Positions 1 to 12,500 of a stretch of DNA of 64,000 nt are shown one piece after another; positions within the stretch are counted from its first letter, which is position 1; each line of letters starts with the position of its first letter. The notes beneath the pieces were generated by a model. The model saw only the letters and a program-made list of their open reading frames with translations. It searched no databases and was not told the origin of the DNA. The stretch spans positions 2,381,001 to 2,445,000 of the forward strand of contig NC_083516.1 of assembly GCF_032362555.1 (NCBI RefSeq), written 5' to 3'. Source of the DNA: Amyelois transitella. Its lineage: Eukaryota > Arthropoda > Insecta > Lepidoptera > Pyralidae. A program made the translations under genes and the position numbers.

Positions 1-343
1 TTGTCGGATAAGATTTGAAGAGACATTTGAAAACTATACGATCAACTCTGTTACGAATGTCATAAAAAAATTACCCTAATGTCCTTCTCCGTAATAACTT
101 ATATATGTATGCAAAAAATTTATTGAGATCTGTTTAGTGGTTTTGACGTGAAAGACGAGTAAACAAACACACTTTCATATTTATAATATTAAGTATAGAC
201 ACGTTTATCTATGTAAACGATTGAAAATGTACCTACGTTTCATTTAATTACATAAATACCTAATAGGTTAAGGTGCGTAATTTGCGCTTTACTTAGAATA
301 ATGTTTTGTCTTATAACAAAGCTCTAGTAAAAATATCCAATTC

Positions 344-500
344 TTTTTTTAGGCTATGGGCTAGCAACCTATCACTATTTGAATCTCAATTCTATCATTA
401 AGCCGTTATAGCTGAACGTGGCCATTCAGTTTTTTCAAGACTGTCGGCTCTGTCTACCCCGCAAGGGACGATAGACGTGACCATATGTATGTATGTATGT
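344..500 (+). repeat. TATG-tailed SINE, 5'-truncated
   Basis: Matches the right part of the full copy at 41346-41604, including 'GGCTCTGTCTACCCCGCAAG', and ends in a short (TATG)n run. Confidence 0.75.
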
Positions 501-670
501 AAAAATATCCAAAATACTAGGAAGGTTCCCGCTCCGCCATTACCGGTTACCGCGTGAAGGTCAAAACATAAGGAAGAACGAAGCTGAGTAAGACAAACCA
601 GAAACAATTAAGTATCTTAATCAATTAACATGACTCTTTCAATTTTAAACTAGTTATGAATCGATGACTT

Positions 671-907
671 GCCGTGTGGTTTTTGGGACTTAAGAATAGA
701 ATCACTTTACCATGGATGTCGTAAAGGTGACTAAGGGATAGGCGTGGCAACTTGGTATTCCTATTGTAGGCTAGCTACCTGTCACTATTTTAATGTCAAT
801 TCCATCATTATCTAAGCCACACAGCTAAACGTGGTCTTTTAGTCTTTTCAAACTATTGACTCTGTCTACCCCCAAGGGATATAGACCATTATATATGAGT
901 ATGTATC
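671..907 (+). repeat. TATG-tailed SINE, diverged near-full copy
   Basis: Starts with the family head 'GCCGTGTGGTT' and runs through the 'CCATGGATGTCGTAAA' block to a degraded tail. Several small indels against the copy at 41346-41604. Confidence 0.7.
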
Positions 908-928
908 GTTTTTATCGGTTCATACATA

Positions 929-1062
929 CTTACATATATATAGTCAGGTCTATATCGCTTATGTTTACCCCAAACAGAGCCAACAGTCTCGCAAAGACTG
1001 AAAGGCCACGTTCAGATTTGATGGGATTGAGATTCAAATAGTGACAGGTTTCTAGCACGACG
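929..1062 (-). repeat. TATG-tailed SINE fragment
   Basis: Reverse-orientation right half of the same SINE; lies about 20 bp beyond the plus-strand copy ending near 907, so the two form an inverted pair. Confidence 0.65.
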
Positions 1063-1782
1063 AGAAGAACCTCAAGCCTTTAGTTAGTTTTTAGTTGGAT
1101 CTTTATAGTTTAATCGCTAAAATAGTTAGTAAATATTGTAAAAATTCTTATAAAATATAAGTATTTATACATAATACAGCAGTAGGTTTGTATCTTCCCA
1201 AATAAAATTAAAAGCAAGCGAGGTGATAAAATGATGTTATTTCTTTAATATCTTTTATATATTTTTTTACCAAATAATATCAAAATGTTTTTACTAGATA
1301 TATAATATCATTTAAAAGGTTCACTTCACCATTTGAACGTACATTTAATAAATATATAATATTTGGCTCCTATTTAGTACATACTTAATTTTAGTGGTGA
1401 TTTATTAATCGTGATTGCAGTAGACACGACTGTGATATCATACTATAAAATATACTTATCTGGGCAAATATAGTGTTACTCATATCTAAAAGTGGACACA
1501 AACAATATATGTATCTATTCAAATTGCTAATTAATTGTCGGTCTCAATTTATATCTTGATTCTTGGCTTATAAGTTGGAGATAGACATTAATTGGACCAA
1601 GAAAATGGACGCAACACTAAAATGAAAAAATTAAATAAGTTAACAGCGAAAATTGGCTGAAAGAAAGCTTAAAACCTAGTTCCTTTTGGTAATTGCGATT
1701 TTATGCACATAATCCTTTAAATTTTTCATAAAGTCTTACATCTCTCCTCAATACTTTTTTTTCTTTTTTTTTTTCTTCTTTT

Positions 1783-2016
1783 TTTTAGGACAAATTACAC
1801 AGATTGAGTTAGCCTCGAAGTAAGTTCGAGACTTGTGTTACGAGATACTAACTCAACGATACTATATTTTTATAATAAATACTTATATAGATAAACATCC
1901 AAGACCCAGGCCAATCAGAAAAAGTTCTTTTCTCATCATGCCCTGGCCGGGATTCGAACCCAGGACCTCTGGTGTCACAGACAAGCGTACTACCGCTGCG
2001 CCACAGAGGCCGTCTG
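1783..2016 (-). repeat. tRNA-derived SINE
   Basis: On the minus strand the head reads as a tRNA-like promoter: an A-box-like 'TGGCGCAGCGGTAGTACGC' and a B-box 'GGTTCGAATCC'. The body continues into an AT-rich tail ending 'TGTGTAATTTGTCCT'. Related pieces lie at 60800-60935 and 61518-61633. This is a retroposon, not a functional tRNA gene, because no cloverleaf 3' half follows the B box. Confidence 0.75.
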
Positions 2017-3462
2017 TAGAGAAGCCCCCAGGATCCCCTTCAGACAAGAATGTAGATAGAAAGGAATGGTAGATCGGAATGGAGAAGGGCATGGATAGGG
2101 TACTTTTTATCCCGGTTAAAACTACAGTTCTCGTGGGATTTGCGAAAAAACCTGTATTCGCGTGTTTAGGTAGCGCTGAATTCGCGCGGACGAAACTGCT
2201 GGTAAGCTACCAACAAACTAAACTTTTTCTTGTTCGCTAGAAAATTACAAAATTTTAAGAAAAATATCAGAACATAACACCAACGTCTAAAGAATTAGTT
2301 AGCTTCTTACTTTTCACATGGTCAAATGGCGGCAAAACATAATTAGACAATAATCAAGAGGCCATGCAACGTTCATGTGACCATTATCTGAGAAGTCATG
2401 TTCATGACCCGTGACCCTTCATGCAGTTCGCCAGAGGAATGCCTATCGACAGAATCGACAAGTACCAGGCGTGAGACTGGAGACGTAAATAGAAATCATT
2501 TAGATTGTATTGTTTATTTCAGTTCTGTTTATCATGTAGATGATATAAAAACTAAAACAAATGAATTAGAACGATAAAATTGGATAATCATATACTATTT
2601 AAAAGTATCGCTAGAAGAGACCCTGTTTGTTATTCTAATTGATATCATGATATCATATAGTTACTCTAGTTTGAAACTTCAGTTTTTATTTTACACAAAT
2701 AATCTTTTAGTTGTGCCTATGTTTTGCATCACGAAATGCCTATAAGGTGGTATTTTACTCCATAGCTCTTCACCCAAGTTGTAGGTATACTAAATACAAT
2801 TAAGTATTCCAGGTAACTCATATTATGTACGCTATAGGTATCATATAAGTACTTAGTCACTAGCCCAAACTTTCCAGAATTTTATAGACTACCTATAAAA
2901 CTAAATTATGCCACATACACGGTCGTCTTATGTAAGCAAGGACATGTCGTTCCTTATAAATCTTGCCCATAATTGCATAATCAAGATATTTTCCAACAAG
3001 ATAAGCCTGAAATACACAAGGTCGAGTCTTTGTTTTCGACCATCGATCAAGAACGTCACGCCTATGGCAAACCTGGAGGACGTTTCTGGGAAGTCTCCTT
3101 TGATAAAAATTATAAAAGCAATCAATTCACAAGTTGAGTTACACAAGACAAGGCAGAGCCGTGCCATTTTTGAGTAGCGTCAATGTGCTAACTACATTCA
3201 AATTGTTCTTAAAATCAATATACATAGTATAAAACAAAGGCTGCGTTTCAGTCCTCGTCATTTCTGTTTCATCGTTTACTTCAAAATCACGAAATTTTCA
3301 TGAAGTTTTAGTTGCTGGCATTTTATAAATTTTACTCTGAAGAAGTTTGTAGTACCTAGGTACTCGTGTTGATTAGTTCGAACTCATCATTAGTGTTTCA
3401 TAAAAAGTTACTAATTAGCCATTGGAATCCTTAACGATCAAGGTTTCATTTTGCGCGAGGTT

Positions 3463-3467
3463 TCAGT
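3463..3467 (+). promoter_or_regulatory. Possible initiator (TCAGT) of the exon-array gene
   Basis: A TCAGT arthropod-type initiator lies about 55 bp upstream of the proposed start codon at 3521, in the sequence 'GAGGTTTCAGTGCAAAA'. There is no clear TATA box. Placement is inferred from motif and position only; a transcript 5' end would be needed to fix it. Confidence 0.25.
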
Positions 3468-3520
3468 GCAAAATTTTAGTATTGTTATCAAAGTTGTGGA
3501 GGCGATCGCTGCGAATTCCG

Positions 3521-3539
3521 ATGGATTCCGAGAATAAGG
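3521..3539 (+). CDS. Exon 1 of the exon-array gene (start codon)
   Basis: Nineteen coding bases, ATG through AAG plus one base (MDSENK), followed directly by a consensus GTGAGT donor at 3540. The phase-1 end fits exon 2 at 12231, whose first two bases complete a Gly codon. The start context is modest (C at -3, G at +4). The following 8.7-kb intron is the longest in the gene and carries a TA-flanked transposon at 10264-11215. Another distal first exon cannot be excluded. Confidence 0.6.
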
Positions 3540-6500
3540 GTGAGTCTATTGATTTTTTCTGCTCATAACACTTGGGCTTCAAACAGAAATCTTTATAAAG
3601 TTTTACAGATTTATAAGAAAATAATGCCAAGATTAAAATAAAAAAATAAACCTGTTCTACCTAAGACTTATTTTTATTTGCCGGGATAGACTAATGATAA
3701 AGAAAAGAAATATTAGACAAACAGAAATAACTACATAAATATCAAATTAGTCTCACTTATCATAATAACAGCATAACGCAATAATTCAATTATGTAGGTA
3801 CCTAACCTATGACAATAAAAAATACCAAAAGTTATAATATTTAACAACAAAAAGACATACAAACATATAATTACGTCTATATCCCTTGCGGAGTAGACAG
3901 AGCCAACAGTCTTGAAAGTACTAATAATTACTGATAGAATTGAGATTCATATAAAGTGACAGGTTGCTAGCCCGTCGTGTTAAAGAAAAGTCCGAAGTTT
4001 ATAAGCCTATCCCCTAGTCGCCTTTTACGAAATCCACGGGAAAGAGATGGAGTCGTCCTATTCGTTTTTTTTTGGTGCCGGGAACCACACGGCACAATAA
4101 AAAGACACAGTTAAAATATTCCTATCCATACCTCGTTACATGAAAGCAAATTTGTGGGGTTTGCTTCATAACGTCAAAAAAAAAAGACTGCTAATGCTCA
4201 AGTTAAAATGCCATCAAATGGTCAACGATAACTCTTTCGAAATGTAAGAAGATAAGATGTTTTTTCTAACAGATACTAGGGGTTGTTTACTAAACATTAA
4301 TTCCACAGAAACTAAAACCATCGCAGTAACGCGAATGTGCATGATGACATCATCAAGGCCGACCGGTGTCGGGCCTAGACATACTACGCAGTATCGTCCA
4401 TCTCCCTTCACACTGTCCACAATAAATATATAAAAATGAGACAGCTATATTATAATCTACACGTGAAATGCACACGTGTTCCACTTCATGTTCAGTGATT
4501 ATGGTACTCTGTAAATTCAGGAATGCTGCTATAATTAGCTGAAGGGCATCTGGCCAAAACAAACGCAATTGGTCGCTCTTGGGGTACGGGTTAACCGATT
4601 ATTATTGTACTGGTAGCTTGAATCACGATCGTGCAATTGAACCACTTAGATTGCGTTTTGCTGGGTGATCTAATATGTTTGTAATCATAGCTAATATCAT
4701 CTTCAATACCATTTAATTTTATATAATAATGCAATACTACTAGGATAAGTAAATAAATGCTTTATTGTTCACAAAAAGAATTACATTACAAATATAAAAC
4801 AGTAGTACAGTACAAAGGCGGGCTTATCCTTAAGTGGGATCTCTTCCAGCCAACCTGACAATAAGAGGATTGTGGAAAGTCGTCATTGAGACCATATCTC
4901 TCTACTGAAAGCTGAGGACCAAGTTGATTATGCCATCACTACGATATTTATGGCGAAATCTGTAAATAATAATAGAGCCAGTAGACAGAGCCAACAGTCT
5001 CGAAAAGACTGAAACGCCACAATCTGCTTAATGATTTTTTTCATGTACATAATCATCATCACAGAAACATCATTAAAGTTTTAAAACATTAAAAAATCAG
5101 CTGATATAAATACAGTTCTCTAATATCTGAATTTAGAATCTAGACCGAGTTTCCGAGCCATTTATGTGACACATACTGACGTGTGGCTGCTGACCTCATC
5201 AGCAGAACTAGATACCGACCTAACATGCAATATCGTTTATTGCGAGTTACATTCTTTATGTCACTAATATGGAATACATACATACATATGGTCACGTCTA
5301 TATCCTCATATAAAACTAATATGGAGTACCTAACCTTAGCATAAACTTTGCATACGGATACAAATACAAAAATGTATTAACATTGTGTTTATAACCTATG
5401 TATGTTCTGTTTTGTCTGATATCTACTCGTAATAAACATACATAGTGTGTGTGACAGCTGCTACTTCGGCGCAGATTGTAAATGACAATTAATTTGGATA
5501 CATCTTTTAAGCAATGGGCTAGCAACCTGGCACACAGTTTCTGAATTCCAACATCAGGCCACTCGGGTAAAAATGGTCTTTGAATCTTGCGACTATTGTG
5601 GCAAAGCAATGAAAAAGTCATCGTATTCTTGTAAATTTACTAATCGTTGTCGTACCGTAAAAATACTCTAATATTAAGCACAATATATTTGGCTATTTTA
5701 AATGACATCACAACTTGATAGTGATGTCAGCGCAATCATTGCTGGGACCGGATCTCTCTCAATTGGCAGAGTTATATCAGAGGCATCTGTAATTTGGGCC
5801 CACACAATCTCAGTAATCACGACTGAATTAAGCGGATTGACAATAATGTATAAGCAACATAGACAAGATTTTTTTTCTCTGTCGCCCCTAAATTGCTAAA
5901 CCTATCAAAGCACAATTTAAACTAGATTTTGTTCAAATGTGGCAGTGAGTGTAGTTTTGGAACAAATCTTGTAGGTATTTATTCGCTGCAGCTATAAAAA
6001 GATAGTCTTTTATACATTTATACAATTGCCTACATAATAATATAAAAGTAATAATTATTCAAAGCGTTGTAAATCTTCCTGTTTTGAATCAATGAAGCGT
6101 ACATTAATGTATTGTCTTCTGAGTTCTGAGAATTTCGTTGTTCGTAATACATTTAGTGGAGAAACATTTGATGACGTTGTTAACACAAAAGTTAACGATG
6201 CAGAAAATGAGTCAAATCATCAACTGCTCATAAAAACTTCCATTTTCTATCGGTTATAATGACGGCACTGCATGCATACATTGGTTTGCCTTATTTTTAT
6301 CGAATGTGTCATAATGTATGATTCAACGGGCTAATTACATTAATTTATAACCTTGCAACACATATTATTCGGAGGCGATAGGTTACCAGGTCCCCAGATT
6401 ACATCACAATTGTCTGGCCCGTATAAAGTTCAATACTTCCGCGGTTTGGTTACGATTGCGACATTACTACTTAGTACGAGTATTTAACTAAAAACTTACG

Positions 6501-9500
6501 AATTAACTCTCTCATTAGTATCTCATCCTAGTGCATATCTCCAAACCACGAGATATCGAAGTACGACTTAGGTAGGTGTACTAAACAAACAAAACATGCT
6601 GTGATTATACAAGCAATGATTGATTTGATAATGTTTTTGCAAGTTTTTTACCACTAGCGTGTAATCAATCATAAACTCTCCTTGGGAATAATTTGAAGGC
6701 AAAATGGAGGTATCTGATTCTACTGCTTATTCCAGAAAAGTTATTTAATTTAGTATATCTTCGTAATACGTACAGAAACACCTCTGGGACCAGGGTCCCG
6801 CATTGTTCATGGATTGCCGCGCCAACGGATCAATGCACTTGTTTCTAGGACAACAGACTGTGAGGCGGCGATCAAGTCATGTGATACCAAAACATTTTGT
6901 GTGCCGACATTTTGTTTTGACAATGGGGAGGCTTGAAGATGGGAATATAATGGGAAATACTAATAATGACAATGGAAATGTAGTATGATGTGGGTGGAAT
7001 GACAGGCAAGTTATTCAGGAAATTATGTTGTTACCAAAACAATGTTGTTTTGTTTGCGTTAGACTACATTATGAATTTCAATGATCGAACATTAGGAATT
7101 TCAATGATCGATTGATTTGTGATACCGATCTTAGATGGTATGATTACAAAGGATTTTGAAGGAAAATTTTGTGGTGTCTCCTTGAAGGCAGGTCGCAGTT
7201 AATGCATGTCTGGGAGTAGGTCTGGTTCCAAGTAGGTTTGAAAAACTAAGTAGAATAGGTAAGAACGGAATTTCCATTGGGGAATCACTTTGGGATTTTA
7301 GGTAGGCTTACTTTCATAGGTATTTCTATTGATTAGCTGAACATATTATACTAGTTGTGTTTATTCTGCTTGCATAACTGACAGTTTATAATATATAAGT
7401 AGGTAGGTACCGATTTCATTCATACAATAGCAATAATTAATTCAGTATGAAAGTTATTATATTATCTGTAGATATTAATCATAATTTTATTAAGGTTTCA
7501 ATGAAAGCAACGAAGGAAGCAGTGGGTGGTAGACAGTGGTGGGCGTAGGAAATTGAAATAGAGGTAAGACTTCCTCTTAATTATAATATTTCGCATCATA
7601 AAAAAATATTTGTTTACTCTGAAAGTATATTTTATTTAGGAACCTAGATATCTATAACAATTCTTATAACCTTTAAACTATTTGAAAGTAAAATTATTGC
7701 GAATGGCCAGATATATTTTAACTGATAATCATGGCTAACAAATTTTCCCCGGTGTTACATTTCTGAACTTTTCCTTTTGCTTACCATGACAATTTCCTGA
7801 TTGCGTAATCAGCCGTTGGATTCAAACTACGATTAGAGACAGCATGTAAAAACATGTAAGTAAAATTTCTCAGGCTTAGATCGCATTTAACATACTGTGT
7901 AGTTTGTGGGTGAATCTAGTTGTTTGCGTGAGTGCCTTTAAACTTGCTGGCAAACCATTTGACCCCATTTCTTATTTAGATCTCAATTATTCCCGGACCG
8001 TAAATAACGTCGATTGAATTGAGCAAGCTAATAGATTTTTTATTGTCTTACTTTGACGATCAAAGTAATAAGCATAAATGTTAGGCGTCGTACCCTTATG
8101 TCTTTTGTGTTTCTTACACCCTTTCTTACAAGTAAGATTATCAGAATTGCAGTACCTATATTAAGTAGATAAGGTGTCTCCGTAAGGTCCGCAGGTACAT
8201 TTGACGAATTGGTAGCAAGAAAATACCACTTGTCTATTAAATTTTTTCCTGAAAGAAAAAAGTTAGCCCACATTTTTTTGACGCCTTCAATCTGACATAT
8301 TTAGATCAAAATCCAGAAGTTTAAAGGGTGTAAAACCTTTGTCATTCGTGGAAATGTCTCTCTTTGTAAATTACCTCTATAAATTCCATTGTCTATCGGC
8401 CATCGATTCGTTCGATTTATGCATGCGCATGCGCCGGCAAGTGCGTGAAATCATCAACACTGAAGTTGTTATCTCATAGGATATTTTTAATCTGTAAAGT
8501 AAATATAGTAAAGCTATGTGAGCCGTTAGCAAAACATTGGTGTTTTTTTCTTGTGGAAAAAAATATTTTCACAAGTTTTCTTATTCTGAGTCTACTATCT
8601 TATTACTTATAAGTATAATAATTTTATCTTCATGCTTAGTAATTAAGTTTTTTACTATACACGCTCTGAGCTCATAAGTATAAGTATATTAGACTCGGAT
8701 CAATTCACAGTTGAATTTACTTTTAGCTTACCCGCTAAATTTTATTAATATTTAACATATAAAGCTTAATTTTGGCATTATTTTGTGGGAAGTGTAAGGG
8801 AGAATTAGGAGGGCATTACCCGAATTTAAAATGGGAAGTCACAAACAATTGGGCTCACCCGAGCAATGATCGCTTGACCGACTGCCGGGTCTATTTTGGT
8901 CTTCATACTAGTGCACGAGACCACAGAGTAATGTTGAGTGACAGGCCATTCTGATGAGATGTCGACGCGAAAGTAGACGAATATTTATGAGAAAATTTAT
9001 CGGTTTCATTTGCATCTCGAACTGAGAGGTATTCACGAACGTTGAGAAGGTAGATATCTGCTTCTCACTATCATCTTTGCGTGTTATCAGTATCACCCCC
9101 GTCAGTATACATCGTAGTCTGAGGTCTAATTTTCAATTTTACACTTTGCACTTTGTCCGGTCTAATCTACGGCGTCTTCAGTTTTAAGCATTTTTCTTCG
9201 GACCGCCCTCCTACTTGAGCTACGCATGAATTAAAATAATTTTTAATAAAAAATTTTAAAAAAATTTAATAATTTTCAAATTTATTTAATTAAATGGAAG
9301 AAGAGTATTTGAAATAAATAGAGAACTGACGTTTTTCTACAAAAAATATTTTTATTTATTCTGTAAGTAGTGATGATTAGAAGTATGTTGCATTGCATTA
9401 ACCAGTAGAATCACAATATAGTTCACTTTTACATAAAATTTCCACTCCACCTTACTAAATAATATTACACGTAAAAAGTACCTATGTACAATATTTTCAC

Positions 9501-12500
9501 AATAGTAATTATACTCATCCACATACCTTTATTGTAGAAATTACATAGTTAGCTTTGTTTGTAGTGCTCGTAAAATAATTAATTTTAATATTAATGATGA
9601 TTATGATTGCATTTCACGCCTACCGATAGACAAGAACCTGGGTGAGTCAAAAAGTTTAGATAATTCAGAAGTCGCACCCATCAGTCAGTCAATCAATTAA
9701 ATACGATATATGGTGGATTTCCGAGACTTGAAAAAAAAACAACAACATTAAGTAGGTATTATAAGTCACAAAATGTATCAAATTCCATTAGAACAATACT
9801 AACTTGATATTTTAATTTAATAAATTAAAGACAAAAATAAAATATTTTGTATTCTTAAAAACAAACAAAGTATACCTATTGGAATTTCTTGATAAAAATG
9901 GATTATACAAAAATGTAAACTTTACTCACTATTCGCGCACCGAACGGATTAAATCGATAACAAAACGATAATTGGCTCCCATTAGTTCTGAATTTTTTAT
10001 GTATGTCAATGCGGTTGGGCCACGTCATACTGTGATGTGAAAAAAGCTACCTTGACCGCTATGGAACATACAGCAGCTGGGGAAATCAATAACTGAATAG
10101 CGCAGGCTTGCCGCACACTTTTGATACATGGATCGCCGCACATCTTTCTAGTTACGAGGATTAAATAGGATGTTTCTCCCTACAAAAAATTATTAGAAGT
10201 CTCTAATATTGCCTGGTACCATTGGCAGTCTTTACTGATTAGTGCGGAGCACAAAAATCTATAGGGGAGAATAGGGTAATGGGAGCCTATTAAGGGAAAG
10301 TTTTAATAAAAATCACGTTAGTCGTCCTTTTTTTTGTATTTTTTTATTATAAACTCTTACCTTCATTATTAGAGAACATTTTAATCATAGTTATAATCAA
10401 GTACAGACATGAAATAAGGTACAATTAGCGTTTTACTAAAAAAAGTCAGTCGCTCCTATTACCCGACAGATGCGGGTAATGAGAGCCCATTTAACGCTTA
10501 TAGGGAAAATGGGAGCCATTATAATTACTATTAAAGAAAAAAGTAACAAAACGTATACTATGCATGAGATTTAGTTATTACAATTATCAATATAATAAAA
10601 CGCTTGGTTTGGCTTTTCTTCTTGGGCAAATACAGTACGTCTTCCCAGCTTAGGTGAGTTTTTGTAGCTACTGTCGAACAAATACCGCATTTTCTAATGA
10701 ATCCACTGTCCAAGAAGCTTTTGTTGTTGTCCGAGTTCTTGTACGTGGCATCTAAAAGAAAAAATAAGCATTTTATATCTCTGAACTGACTAAATGGGGC
10801 AATGGGATCGATGTCGAGTAATGAGAGCCTTACTAGGCTACCATTAGCCGCTGACCACCATTTTGAAAAGTATTGACATAACTATGTAATTGTATTCTCA
10901 ATCACAATTCAACTATTTGTACTTGTTAGTTAACGAATCTAGCGATATAATAAACATAACTACATTAAAATAAGATTATATTTTCATGCTTACCTTGATA
11001 ATGGCAATCGGCAATTTCTTGTAAGCGTGGAGCGAAAAACACACAACTGTCCCTTGTGACTAAACGAATGGCACTAACGGTTCAAGCGCGTCAGGCGAAG
11101 TTTGCCGATTGTCGACGGAAGTAGCCGAGTACCAACGATCGCGCAAATGTGTCTGCATTCCGCTCAAACACCATAGCTCCCATTGCCCGACCGCTCCCAT
11201 TACCCCACGTTCCCCTACTTCTAAAAACTTAGGTACTGCGGTACCTACTCTTTGTGTATAGGTAAATCTGAATGGTTTTTTTCACTCAAAAATGTTTAAC
11301 AGATTTTTCGCCCCAATTTGGACACTCTATATGCATATCTTAATGCAGGATCTACATTTGAGTATGTGGAGCACAAAAATTCTAACTTCTTAAATAAAAG
11401 TTAGAAAGGTACATAAAGGTATACCTGTTGTACCTCAGCTCAAAGAAATTGCAAAAACACAATAGGTAGGCATAATTTCGATAAACCTTAACTGTTCAGT
11501 TTTGGATACCGGGTCCTATTCATTTGGGTCACAAAAGTTTGAACTCTTTGCCCTGTAACTACAGAACGAATTGGAAAAGAAATAAGATGATGTACTGTGA
11601 GATCCTACCTCATAAGTGGAATAAGATGTCCGATATGATTCTCTGTCAAATAAATTGATCCCTCATCTGCTACAACATTTCTGAGACGAAGATGTAGCAA
11701 GTTTGAAGCCATCTTGTTTATTCACTAAACTTGTTTATCCCAAAACTCGTTTATGGGGACATTCGTATGCCGTTAAATTTTATAGACTGTGTCAATAAAG
11801 AGCATAAACTCGCACATATATTGGTCATTCAAAACAATGAAACAAAAATTACGATGAAAATACATACGTCGTATGCAAACAAAAGACTAGAGATGTTTGT
11901 AGGACTCTATACATAGAACTCGGAATAATATATGTATAATCAGATATTATGAAATATCGGAATAAATATAGGATAGTTCAGACTATACTGAACTGCCAAG
12001 TGATAAAGGAAAGCGCGTGACTGCCTTAAAATTAAGACTAAAGATGACTGCCACAACTATTTCCGAACTACGTAAAACGCATGATTTTCCTGAAATTTGG
12101 CAAACGAATTGTTGTAATGACGTCGGTATAGAAATTTCACATGGACATGTTTTATTTAATTTAACAATTCAGCAAGAGCTTTGATTGCTTTTAATCTGGC
12201 ATACATGTATTACAACAAAAAATTTTCCAGGGGCGTTCCGAAGCATCGGGGAGAAGACCGCTTCGCTCTTCGACCGCAAGAAGAAGGATGCTGAGCAGCT
12301 TGCTTCTGAGAAGGCCCAGGAGGCGTCCGGTGTGCTGGAAGACCAGGTGAAGAAGGCTGGGGAGCTGATCGGAGGGGCACAGAAGGCGGCAGAAGGTGCG
12401 GCCGACTCAGGTAATTCAAAGGAATTTTATATTGGTTTTTAAATATAATTTTTGTTGTCTTCGTGATTTCGTGACTCGATTTTTAAAGTTTCGATTCCCG

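Larger units (their letters stand above)
1..3460. other. Intergenic region with SINE remnants
   Basis: No supported coding sequence. It holds three fragments of the TATG-tailed SINE (344-500, 671-907, 929-1062) and one tRNA-derived SINE (1783-2016), each listed separately. The remainder (about 1,090-1,780 and 2,100-3,460) is AT-rich with scattered short open frames that lack homology or splice context; I see nothing else there. Confidence 0.7.

Noticed and set aside
1783..2016. tRNA gene (A- and B-box sequence)
   Set aside because: The B box is followed by SINE body, not by a tRNA 3' half, and related copies exist at 60.8 and 61.5 kb.
5702..5899. 65-residue frame in intron 1 of the exon-array gene
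   Set aside because: No splice context, repeat relation or recognisable domain; length is within chance expectation.
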